The notes: generated from the letters alone by a model not told the origin. A DNA stretch of 13,027 nt from Bacteroidota bacterium (GCA_023448955.1 JAEXJU010000014.1:1-13027), one strand, 5' to 3'; counted from the stretch's first letter, positions 1 to 5,794 are shown. A program made the numbers and translations.

Positions 1-1388
1 GTACACCATTTGTTTTGAAAGGTACTGTTACAGATGCAGAAAACGATGCTATGACTTATGTTTGGGAACAAAATAATTCTGCTTCTGGAACTGCTCAGTT
101 CACCACGGGTTCTTTTGCTTCGCCTACCAAAACCGGTGGTCCTAATTTCAAAATGTTCCCACCAAAATCTTCACCAGTAAGATATTTTCCGGAATATGGA
201 AAAGTTTTGGCTGGTGTTAATGCTACAAGATGGGAAGCGCTTTCCAGTGTTGGAAGAACGCTTGATTTTACATTAACAGCGAGAGATAATTCGCCAAATG
301 GTCAGCAAACACAGACAGATGCTATGAGAATTACGGTAAGTGCTGCAGCTGGTCCGTTTTTAGTTACTGCACCTGCGTTCGGAGATGCACTTACATCAGG
401 TAATTCGTACAGTGTTAAATGGAATGTTGCTAATACCAATGTTGCTCCTGTAAATACTGCAACAGTAAACATCAAACTATCAACTGACGGAGGGAAAACC
501 TGGAGTACTATTGCTGCAAATACTGCAAATGACGGAGATGAAACCGTTACGATTCCTGCAGGTTCTACAACAGCTAATGCTTATATAATGATTGAAGCTG
601 TTAATAATGTTTATTTTGCGATGAGCTCCAGCTTTGTGATAGATTACAGCGTAAACGGAGAAGTTTGTAATACTTACAGTTATACAGGCCCTGCTGTGGA
701 TATCAATGATGGAACAGGATCTACAAGCGGCCCGATTTCTTCACCACAGATATTAGTTCCAATTAATGTTACCGACAGCGGCGTGATTACAAAGATCCGG
801 GTGAAACCTGTTGTAGAACATCCTAGAACAAGCCAGATCGTAGTTGGTATCGAAGGGCCGATGGGACAGACAGCTTGGTTATGGAACAGAAAATGTAACA
901 GTTCAGGAATCAATGCAACTTTTAGTGATGATGGTTCTGCTTATGTTTGCGCCTCTCCAATCTCCGGAACAGTAAAGCCAGACGAAGCTCTTAATATCTT
1001 TAAAGGAAACGATACAAAAGGAACCTGGAATCTTTTTGCTTCAGACAACGTAAGAAACCTTGCAGGTAAAATTACAAGCTGGTCCTTAGAGCTTTGTATA
1101 AGAGACTCTCAGGCGTTAGCTGTAAATGAAGGTGCGTTCAATTCTAAGGATATTAAAGTTTATCCAAATCCTACTAATGGTAACTTCTTCATTAAGTCAA
1201 GAGATCTTGGCGGTAATGCTAATGTTACTATCTACGATATGAATGGAAAACTGGTTCATTCTTCCGGGTTTAACGGATTGACTGGAGAAACAACTAATGA
1301 GTTCAATGTTAATCTGATAAAAGGTATTTATCTTTTGAAAGTGACATCTCCAAAAGCTAACTATACACAGAAATTGATCATCAAGTAA
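1..1388 (+). CDS. C-terminal part of a secreted T9SS-sorted protein with P domain, probably a reprolysin-like metalloprotease (5' partial)
   Basis: The reading frame is open from base 3 with no stop upstream, so the gene starts before the window; a TTG at 15 is not its start. About 460 residues are visible. Numbering from that TTG, residues 1-110 look like an Ig-like module with the GTVTDAEND and DAMTYVWEQ motifs, and 113-212 a second beta-sandwich (VKWNVANTN, STDGGKTWS). Residues 218-363 match a proprotein-convertase P (Homo B) domain: four cysteines at 218, 294, 312 and 361, and the closing GTWNLFASDN...GKITSWSLELC. Residues 379-457 are a type A sorting domain (KVYPNPTNGNF, IYDMNGKLV, GIYLLKV, KLIIK end), which sends proteins through the outer membrane by type IX secretion and is then removed. 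In Flavobacteriia this domain order usually follows a zinc metallopeptidase domain. That part is outside the window, so the protease call is inferred from architecture; the sorting domain is certain. Confidence 0.8.
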   Translation, partial: TPFVLKGTVTDAENDAMTYVWEQNNSASGTAQFTTGSFASPTKTGGPNFKMFPPKSSPVRYFPEYGKVLAGVNATRWEALSSVGRTLDFTLTARDNSPNGQQTQTDAMRITVSAAAGPFLVTAPAFGDALTSGNSYSVKWNVANTNVAPVNTATVNIKLSTDGGKTWSTIAANTANDGDETVTIPAGSTTANAYIMIEAVNNVYFAMSSSFVIDYSVNGEVCNTYSYTGPAVDINDGTGSTSGPISSPQILVPINVTDSGVITKIRVKPVVEHPRTSQIVVGIEGPMGQTAWLWNRKCNSSGINATFSDDGSAYVCASPISGTVKPDEALNIFKGNDTKGTWNLFASDNVRNLAGKITSWSLELCIRDSQALAVNEGAFNSKDIKVYPNPTNGNFFIKSRDLGGNANVTIYDMNGKLVHSSGFNGLTGETTNEFNVNLIKGIYLLKVTSPKANYTQKLIIK

Positions 1389-1411
1389 TATTTCGATAGT
1401 TATAAATTCAG

Positions 1412-1437
1412 AAGCCGGTTTCAAAAGCCGGCTTTTG
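1412..1437 (+). terminator. Rho-independent terminator of the secreted protein gene
   Basis: Seven-base perfect stem AAGCCGG (1412-1418) with CCGGCTT (1428-1434), a nine-base loop, and a T run overlapping the 3' arm (1433-1436). It lies 24 bases after the stop codon and separates the secreted protein gene from the paaG/paaI pair. Confidence 0.85.
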
Positions 1438-1512
1438 TTATTGTAAGAATAGAAATTCTTTCTGCGCTTTCATCAAAATATATTAAATTGCTAAGATTTA
1501 AAAAGTAAAACT

Positions 1513-2304
1513 ATGTACACACAAATTGAAATAGATTCTCAGTTCGATGGTAAATTAAAATTAATTTATCTGAATCAGCCGGAAAGTTATAACAGCCTTA
1601 CTCAGGTAATGTTAGGCGAACTAAGAAATGCCATTCACAGATTCAGTGATGATGATAATGTAAGATGCATTGCAATTGCCGGTAAAGGAAAAGCTTTTTG
1701 CGCCGGGCAGAATCTGAAAGAAGCATTGGGTTTTGATGAAGATGACAGAACCATCCAGAGATTTGTAATAGAATATTATAATCCGTTGGTTTTAGAAATT
1801 GTGAAATGTAAAAAACCAGTCATAGCATTGGTCAATGGTCCCGCTGTCGGAGCTGGTGCAATGCTGGCTTCGATTTGTGATTTTACTTTGGCTACAGAAA
1901 GTGCTTATTTCTCTTTTGCTTTTGCAAATATCGGTTTGATTCCGGATACTGCCGGAACTTACTATTTACCAAAATTAGTGGGAAGGCAACTTGCAAGCTA
2001 TTTGTCTTTCACCGGAAAAAAAGTACCTGCAACCGAGGCTAAAAAAATAGGATTGGTAGCGGATGTTTTTGCGGATTCTGACTTTGTAGAAAAATCTATG
2101 GAAGTTCTTATTCAGCTTTCTCACGCCGCAACAACGGCGCTTTATCTCACAAAAAAAGCTTTTAATAAATCATATAATTTTACCCTGAATGAACAATTGG
2201 ACTATGAATCTATTATTCAGCAGGACGCAGCAGAAACCGAAGATTTTAAAGAAGGCGTTGCAGCTTTTATAGAAAAACGACTTCCAAATTATAAAGGAAA
2301 ATAG
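1513..2304 (+). CDS. paaG: Enoyl-CoA hydratase/isomerase, PaaG-like (1,2-epoxyphenylacetyl-CoA isomerase)
   Basis: A 263-residue crotonase-fold enzyme, the usual length for PaaG (about 262). PaaG isomerises ring-1,2-epoxyphenylacetyl-CoA to the oxepin-CoA form in cytoplasmic aerobic phenylacetate breakdown and can also shift double bonds in later intermediates. The two oxyanion-hole segments are visible: AFCAGQNL at 61-68 and NGPAVGAGA at 108-116. The acidic residue of GLIPDTAGT is Asp145, where PaaG enzymes carry their single catalytic aspartate; classical hydratases with two glutamates do not fit. The C-terminal EDFKEGVAAFIEKRLPNYKGK-type ending resembles E. coli PaaG. The ATG at 1513 is preceded by an A-rich stretch and no Shine-Dalgarno site, as is usual in Bacteroidetes. 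A PaaI-like thioesterase follows, which supports the pathway call; paaABCDE, paaZ, paaH and paaJ are not in the window. A general enoyl-CoA hydratase remains possible. Confidence 0.82.
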   Translation: MYTQIEIDSQFDGKLKLIYLNQPESYNSLTQVMLGELRNAIHRFSDDDNVRCIAIAGKGKAFCAGQNLKEALGFDEDDRTIQRFVIEYYNPLVLEIVKCKKPVIALVNGPAVGAGAMLASICDFTLATESAYFSFAFANIGLIPDTAGTYYLPKLVGRQLASYLSFTGKKVPATEAKKIGLVADVFADSDFVEKSMEVLIQLSHAATTALYLTKKAFNKSYNFTLNEQLDYESIIQQDAAETEDFKEGVAAFIEKRLPNYKGK

Positions 2305-2389
2305 GTTTTGGAGTGGGAGTGGGAGAGTTGGAGCGCTTTGGAGTTCTTTTGTGTCACCCATCATTTATCAATCATCAACTATCATTTAT
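2305..2389 (+). repeat. Degenerate short repeats between paaG and paaI
   Basis: Two low-complexity blocks stand side by side. Positions 2307-2345 repeat variants of GGAG(T) on a purine-rich strand (GGAGTGGGAGTGGGAG, then TTGGAGCGC and TTGGAGTTC). Positions 2358-2389 repeat variants of ATCATTTATC and ATCATCAAC. The first block starts directly after the paaG stop codon. No conserved open frame, hairpin with T run, or promoter is apparent. Blocks of this kind are, from memory, frequent between genes of Flavobacteriia; their role is not known to me. Confidence 0.55.
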
Positions 2390-2395
2390 AACAAA

Positions 2396-2818
2396 ATGAA
2401 TGCAAGAAAAATTGCAGAATATATGCTTGAGAAAGATTTGTTTTCTCAATGGCTCGGAATAGAACTGATTGAAATAAAGGACCATTATTGCCTTATAAAA
2501 ATGCCTGTTAAACCAGAAATGATTAATGGTTTAGGGACAGTTCATGGTGGTGTAACTTTTGCTTTTGCGGATTCTGCATTGGCCTTTTCCAGTAATAATT
2601 CCGGAGAAGCTGCGGTTGCGCTCAATTGTTACATCAATTTCACAAAAGCGGCCAGAAATGGTGACGTATTGACTGCAGAGAGTATTCTTTTTGCAGACAC
2701 TAGAAAGACTGCTGTTTATGACATTATCATCAAAAATCAAAAAGATGAGGTTGTTGCAGGTTTCAAAGGAACGGTATATAAAATTGGGAAAAAAGTTACT
2801 GAATTAAAATTATTATAA
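2396..2818 (+). CDS. paaI: Hotdog-fold acyl-CoA thioesterase, PaaI-like
   Basis: From the ATG at 2396 the product is 140 residues, exactly the length of E. coli PaaI. An upstream in-frame GTG at 2351 would add 15 residues read from repeat sequence and is rejected. PaaI hydrolyses hydroxylated phenylacetyl-CoA and similar aromatic CoA thioesters in the cytoplasm, freeing CoA when phenylacetate breakdown stalls. Visible family features are the GLGTVHGGVTF segment (HGG motif, about residues 46-56), the following FADSALAFSSNN helix with the conserved aspartate that acts as general base or nucleophile in the family, and a C-terminal YDIIIKNQKDEVVAGFKGTVY strand pair close to that of E. coli PaaI. 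It lies 91 bases after paaG on the same strand with repeats between, so co-transcription is plausible. Substrate identity is inferred from neighbours and family. Confidence 0.85.
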   Translation: MNARKIAEYMLEKDLFSQWLGIELIEIKDHYCLIKMPVKPEMINGLGTVHGGVTFAFADSALAFSSNNSGEAAVALNCYINFTKAARNGDVLTAESILFADTRKTAVYDIIIKNQKDEVVAGFKGTVYKIGKKVTELKLL

Positions 2819-2898
2819 TTTTTTATAGTTTGCCCGCCTTTCGTTCCGGATAGTCATTCAAAAGTTTTATAAAACTAGCCAAAAATGAATTAATTATA

Positions 2899-2926
2899 AA
2901 AACTTCAAAAAACATTTTGAAGTTTT
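2899..2926 (+). terminator. Probable terminator after paaI
   Basis: A perfect 12-base inverted repeat (AAAACTTCAAAA at 2899-2910, TTTTGAAGTTTT at 2915-2926) with a four-base AACA loop. The stem is AT-rich and the T tail is only four bases, so it may be weak. Its symmetry allows action in both directions. Its 3' arm also holds the TTTTG that serves as candidate -33 element of the next promoter. Confidence 0.55.
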
Positions 2927-2957
2927 AAAATAAATTATAACTTTGTAATTCAAAGTT
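2915..2957 (+). promoter_or_regulatory. Promoter of the membrane protein / regulator operon with overlapping palindromic operator candidate
   Basis: TTTTG at 2915-2919 and TAACTTTG at 2938-2945 fit the Bacteroidetes -33 TTTG and -7 TAnnTTTG elements, with an 18-base spacer. The -7 element is embedded in a perfect seven-base-arm inverted repeat, AACTTTG (2939-2945), spacer TAATT, CAAAGTT (2951-2957). The same 17-base core recurs at 4430-4446. A protein bound here would block the promoter core, so this is a likely operator; the start codon follows seven bases after it. Confidence 0.65.
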
Positions 2958-2963
2958 CTTTTT

Positions 2964-3581
2964 ATGGAATCAAAACATTACCAAGACGAGTTGGCGCACA
3001 TCCGCCAAATGATGGAACGCAGTTCGAGATTTATTTCCTTGAGTGGTTTGTCTGGCGTTGTTGCAGGCATTGTGGCTTTGCTGGGTTCGGTTTATGTTTA
3101 TTTTGTTTTCCAAAGAGAAGGAATAGATTATTTTGATGGCGAAAGAAATAGCTACACACCAGCTTTGGCTAGGGAATTATTTTTTGTAGCCGTGGTTATT
3201 TTGGTTTTAGCCGTTTCCAGCGGTTACATTTTTACAGCCAGGAAAAGTAAAAAGAAAGGCGTGAAGGTTTGGGATTCTATAACCAAAAGACTGTTGTTTA
3301 ATTTCGCAATTCCATTATTAGCAGGCGGTTTTTTTTGTTTGGCACTTTGGTATCATCATTATTTTCCGCTCATTGCGCCGTCTATGCTTATTTTCTACGG
3401 ATTAGCCTTGATCAATGCAGAAAGATACACATTGAGTGATGTCAAATATCTTGGCATTTGTGATGTGATTTTAGGAATTATTGCCTTGTTTTGGCTTGGT
3501 TGGGGATTAATATTTTGGGCTATAGGATTTGGGTTTTTGCATATATTTTACGGGACTTTGATGTATAGGAAGTATGATTAG
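2964..3581 (+). CDS. Polytopic inner-membrane protein of unknown function
   Basis: 205 residues. After a charged N-terminal helix (1-22, HYQDELAHIRQMMERSSRF), about six hydrophobic segments can be seen at roughly 25-49, 70-91, 110-128, 133-151, 161-178 and 180-199, with a basic loop TARKSKKKGVK at 91-101. I recognise no catalytic motif. The gene type, a membrane protein followed by a small winged-helix regulator, is one I recall from Flavobacteriia, but no function is established from the sequence. It opens the operon driven by the promoter at 2915-2945, and its regulator is encoded downstream at 4117. The TAG stop codon (3579-3581) is itself the first bases of a tetranucleotide repeat array, which suggests that something was inserted immediately behind the gene without damaging it. 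Confidence 0.75.
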   Translation: MESKHYQDELAHIRQMMERSSRFISLSGLSGVVAGIVALLGSVYVYFVFQREGIDYFDGERNSYTPALARELFFVAVVILVLAVSSGYIFTARKSKKKGVKVWDSITKRLLFNFAIPLLAGGFFCLALWYHHYFPLIAPSMLIFYGLALINAERYTLSDVKYLGICDVILGIIALFWLGWGLIFWAIGFGFLHIFYGTLMYRKYD

Positions 3582-3611
3582 TTAGTTGACTAGTTGGTTG
3601 GTTAATTAGTT
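3580..3611 (+). repeat. Left tetranucleotide array (AGTT-type) bordering the four-helix-bundle gene
   Basis: Eight consecutive four-base units, all variants of AGTT: two AGTT, one GACT, one AGTT, two GGTT, one AATT, one AGTT. It starts inside the stop codon of the preceding membrane gene. Its reverse complement resembles the array at 4076-4115. Confidence 0.8.
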
Positions 3612-3698
3612 ATCATTACTTTAAAAAAATTATTTATATATTTTTAGAAATAAACACTACTGAATGTAAGTCTTTTATTTTTCATTTATTTTTTTTAT

Positions 3699-4085
3699 AT
3701 GAGTACTATTTTATCTTTTCGTGATTTGTTGGTTTGGCAAAAATCACATCAGTTTGTTTTAGAAATTTATTCTATTACAAAGATATTCCCTAAAGAAGAG
3801 ATTTATGCCTTAACAAATCAGATGAGAAGAGCAACAGTCTCTATTCCAGCAAATATAGCCGAGGGATTTTCTAAAAAGACACTAGCTAATAGAATCAATT
3901 TTCTATCTCATTCAGAAGGATCATTAGAAGAAGTAAAGTATTATATAATATTAGCAAAAGACCTTGGATACATATCATTACTAGATTTTGAAAAATTAAC
4001 ACAGAACGCAGAAGAAATCAGCAAACTTATTAAAGGATATTCAAAATCAATAAAAAATTACCACAATAAAAACTTAACTAACTAA
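3699..4085 (+). CDS. Four-helix-bundle protein of the 23S rRNA intervening-sequence family (TIGR02436 type)
   Basis: 128 residues, typical for the family. Hallmarks are FRDLLVWQKSHQFVLEIY (6-23), FPKEEIYALTNQMRRATVS (30-48), the signature SIPANIAEGFSKKT (48-61), a helix with F-LSHSEGSLEEVKYYIILA (68-86), and a final helix to about 120. Members were first found inside insertions in 23S rRNA genes, later as stand-alone genes in Bacteroidetes; Avd of diversity-generating retroelements has the same fold. Known relatives are pentameric, positively charged, and thought to bind nucleic acid; no enzymatic activity is established. Here there is no rRNA, reverse transcriptase or variable repeat nearby. 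The start ATG at 3699 follows a T-rich leader. The stop codon lies inside the right tetranucleotide array, so the last residues (LTN) are encoded by repeat sequence. No promoter of its own is visible; transcription probably comes from the upstream gene. Confidence 0.88.
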   Translation: MSTILSFRDLLVWQKSHQFVLEIYSITKIFPKEEIYALTNQMRRATVSIPANIAEGFSKKTLANRINFLSHSEGSLEEVKYYIILAKDLGYISLLDFEKLTQNAEEISKLIKGYSKSIKNYHNKNLTN

Positions 4086-4115
4086 CGAACGAACTAAGTA
4101 ACGAACGAACTAACT
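4076..4115 (+). repeat. Right tetranucleotide array (AACT/AACG-type) bordering the four-helix-bundle gene
   Basis: Ten consecutive four-base units: two AACT, two AACG, one AACT, one AAGT, two AACG, two AACT. The next four bases, AATG (4116-4119), carry the start codon of the regulator gene and look like an eleventh unit. The four-helix-bundle stop codon (4083-4085) lies within the array. Confidence 0.8.
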
Positions 4116-4116
4116 A

Positions 4117-4407
4117 ATGCTAAACATCAATCAACTCAACAAAGAATTCGAAAGCCGTGTAAGATTGGGCATTATGTCCGTTCTTTTGGTGAACGATTGG
4201 GTTGATTTTACCGAAATGAAAAACCTGCTAAGCGCAACCGACGGAAATCTTGCCAGCCACAGCTCGGCTTTGGAAAAAGCAGAATATATAGAAATCAAAA
4301 AAGAATTTGTGGGAAAAAAACCAAAAACATCTTACCGAGTAACACAAAAGGGGAGAGATGCTTTTACTGCACATATCAATCAATTAGAAAAATTATTGGG
4401 CAGATAA
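4117..4407 (+). CDS. Small winged-helix DNA-binding transcriptional regulator
   Basis: 96 residues, essentially one winged-helix domain of the type often annotated winged helix DNA-binding domain (HTH_34/MarR-like) in Bacteroidetes. Residues 9-24 form the first helix (KEFESRVRLGIMSVLL), 29-40 the second (WVDFTEMKNLLS), 43-57 the recognition helix (GNLASHSSALEKAEY), and 58-80 the beta wing (IEIKKEFVGKKPKTSYRVTQKG), followed by a terminal helix FTAHINQLEKLL that probably dimerises. No ligand pocket is apparent. The likely operator is the near-palindrome found before both the operon (2939-2957) and the next gene (4430-4446). Between this gene and its presumed partner at 2964 the four-helix-bundle cassette intervenes. 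The start codon is directly attached to the AACT/AACG array and has no Shine-Dalgarno site. Regulator role is confident by fold; targets are inferred. Confidence 0.85.
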   Translation: MLNINQLNKEFESRVRLGIMSVLLVNDWVDFTEMKNLLSATDGNLASHSSALEKAEYIEIKKEFVGKKPKTSYRVTQKGRDAFTAHINQLEKLLGR

Positions 4408-4429
4408 AACCCGATTTTTTTTAAATTTA

Positions 4430-4446
4430 AACTTTGTAATTCAAAG
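4430..4446 (+). promoter_or_regulatory. Second copy of the 17-base operator candidate
   Basis: AACTTTGTAATTCAAAG is identical to 2939-2955. The inverted arms here are CTTTG and CAAAG (five bases) because the flanking TT of the first copy is AA. The site lies 11 bases before the ATG at 4458, where a -7 element is expected; TA at 4428-4429 precedes TTTG by three instead of two bases. A run of eight T at 4415-4422 just upstream may assist termination of the regulator gene, but no stable hairpin accompanies it. Confidence 0.55.
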
Positions 4447-4457
4447 AACTTTATAAT

Positions 4458-4748
4458 ATGGTAAATTTTAATTATTTACTTTTTTCTAAAAGGGTTTTCA
4501 CAACAACATTATGTTTTGGAGTAATGATATTGACACTATATTTTATTTTTCAAAGCTGGTTTTTTATCATTTTCGGTTATTTCTTTTTAGTTAGCGCATT
4601 TATAATCAATACTCTTATTGTAATATTTCTTTTTATAACGGCATTATTGTACAGAGATATTAGGATTGAATGTTTTCATTCCATTTTAATAATTGGATTT
4701 AATATTCCATTGGCAATTTTTTGCATAATAATCGGAACAAGTTTATAA
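4458..4748 (+). CDS. Small hydrophobic membrane protein of unknown function
   Basis: 96 residues, nearly all hydrophobic, with probable membrane segments at about 12-31, 32-50, 50-64 and 74-95, and few charged residues (KR at 11-12, RDIRIE at 66-71). No family recognised. It has its own promoter region with the operator-like 17-mer shared with the upstream operon, so it is probably controlled by the same winged-helix regulator and may work with the membrane protein at 2964. Start chosen as the ATG at 4458, the first after the operator; no alternative nearby gives a better fit. Confidence 0.65.
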   Translation: MVNFNYLLFSKRVFTTTLCFGVMILTLYFIFQSWFFIIFGYFFLVSAFIINTLIVIFLFITALLYRDIRIECFHSILIIGFNIPLAIFCIIIGTSL

Positions 4749-4765
4749 AAATTTTTAACCTGATA

Positions 4766-4779
4766 TTTTGAATTCAAAT
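4766..4779 (+). promoter_or_regulatory. Palindrome before the metallophosphoesterase gene, related to the operator candidate
   Basis: TTTGAATTCAAA (4767-4778) is a perfect 12-base palindrome whose half sites TTTG and CAAA match those of the two 17-base sites, but with a four-base rather than five-base centre. It lies 12 bases before the ATG at 4791. Short AT-rich palindromes arise easily by chance, so this is weak. Confidence 0.25.
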
Positions 4780-4790
4780 TGCTTCATCTT

Positions 4791-5627
4791 ATGACCAGAA
4801 AATCATTCATGAAAAAATCATTACTCGCCACTGCAGGCTTGTCGCTTTTTTATAGTTGGCAGATAGAGCCATTTATGTTGGAGTTTGTAAAACAAGATTT
4901 ACCAATTAAAAATCTCCCTTCCAACCTTCATAATAAAGTCCTGATGCAGATTTCGGATTTGCACGTTGGTAACCGTTTCGATTATAATTATTTAATTGAG
5001 TCGTTCGAAAAAGCTAAAGCCTACAAACCAGATTTTGTGGTTTATACTGGCGATTTTGTCTGCTGGGAAAATAATCCCGAACAATTTTTGCAACTAAAAA
5101 CAGTGATGAAAAATGCTGTTTTAGGAACTTTGGGAACTGTCGCTATTCTTGGCAATCACGATTATGGCGCAGAATGGAAAGAAGAATATGTTGCAGATGA
5201 GGTCTCGAATATTTTATCCAACTCGGGCATTTTGGTTTTGAGAGATCAAAAAGTCAATTTGTCTGGACTCCATATTTTTGGTTTCGAGGAATTATGGGGA
5301 ACGCATTTTCAGCCAGAGAAATTGACAAAAACCATAGATCCGAATAATGCCAATCTTGTACTTTGTCATAATCCCGATGTTTGTGATCTGGACGTCTGGA
5401 ATGGTTACCAAGGTTGGATTTTGTCTGGCCATACACATGGCGGACAGTGCAAACCTCCATTTTTGCCACCATTGATTTTGCCCGTAAATAATAGAAAATA
5501 CACCTCAGGAATGATTGATTTGGAAGATGGAAGAATGCTTTATATCAACAGAGCATTGGGACATTCTTACCAAGTTCGATTCAATTGCCGGCCAGAGATT
5601 ACATTGTTTACCCTAAAATCGGTATAA
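4791..5627 (+). CDS. Metallophosphoesterase, YkuE-like, membrane-anchored or exported
   Basis: From the ATG at 4791 the product has 278 residues; an in-frame TTG at 4779 is rejected. The N-terminus (RKSFMKKSLLATAGLSLFYSW) is a signal or anchor resembling a degenerate Tat signal with one arginine instead of two. The calcineurin-like dinuclear metal site is complete: SDLH with Asp56 and His58, TGD with Asp88, GNHD with Asn122 and His123, His193 in LCHNPD, and GHTH with His214 and His216. Relatives such as Bacillus YkuE act outside the membrane on phosphate esters of envelope components. The IEPFMLEF stretch after the anchor resembles YkuE, and a lipid-type phosphatase (LpxH-like) is less likely given the anchor. 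It follows the small membrane protein by 42 bases on the same strand. Substrate unknown. Confidence 0.85.
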   Translation: MTRKSFMKKSLLATAGLSLFYSWQIEPFMLEFVKQDLPIKNLPSNLHNKVLMQISDLHVGNRFDYNYLIESFEKAKAYKPDFVVYTGDFVCWENNPEQFLQLKTVMKNAVLGTLGTVAILGNHDYGAEWKEEYVADEVSNILSNSGILVLRDQKVNLSGLHIFGFEELWGTHFQPEKLTKTIDPNNANLVLCHNPDVCDLDVWNGYQGWILSGHTHGGQCKPPFLPPLILPVNNRKYTSGMIDLEDGRMLYINRALGHSYQVRFNCRPEITLFTLKSV

Positions 5628-5632
5628 ATTTT

Positions 5633-5767
5633 AAACACAAAGAACACAGTTTTTTTTCCACAGGTAGTAAAAGTAGTTTTTGTAGCTAAATCTAGAAGTA
5701 AGCAGTATTAAAAAAATGAATTAAAATACAGTGGACTTCGTGAAAAAAAGTTGTGACCCTTGTGTTT
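5633..5767 (+). repeat. Intergenic segment bounded by degenerate inverted repeats
   Basis: The left arm 5633-5649 (AAACACAAAGAACACAG) and the reverse complement of the right arm 5751-5767 (AAACACAAGGGTCACAA) agree in 13 of 17 bases by hand count. Between them are about 100 bases of AT-rich sequence without a credible gene, including an ACTTCGTG stretch at 5734-5741 and T8 at 5650-5657. It has the look of a decayed, geneless element of the kind I recall between flavobacterial genes; that comparison is from memory. It may also be the leader of the following gene. Confidence 0.45.
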
Positions 5768-5794
5768 CAAAAAATAAAAAATTCATCATAAATT

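Larger units (their letters stand above)
3580..4115 (+). mobile_element. Putative inserted cassette: inverted tetranucleotide arrays around a four-helix-bundle gene
   Basis: The segment begins in the stop codon of one gene and ends one base before the start codon of the next, and contains a single gene. Its ends are inverted copies of a degenerate tetranucleotide array. When the right array is reverse-complemented and two of its ten units are skipped, the order of unit variants agrees with the left array and 26 of 32 bases match by hand count. The interior (3612-3698) is very AT-rich with poly-T stretches. There is no transposase, integrase or clear target-site duplication, so movement is inferred only from the boundaries; a duplicated low-complexity spacer is the alternative. 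Confidence 0.4.

Noticed and set aside
1445..1460. AAGAAT-AGAA-ATTCTT hairpin upstream of paaG as operator
   Set aside because: Six AT-rich base pairs with no second copy and no promoter match next to it; not distinguishable from chance.
2351..2395. GTG start extending paaI by 15 residues
   Set aside because: The extra residues come from repeat sequence; the ATG at 2396 gives the family's usual 140 residues.
3580..4115. CRISPR array or diversity-generating retroelement
   Set aside because: The repeats have no spacers, and there is no reverse transcriptase, template repeat or variable target gene; only the Avd-like fold is shared.
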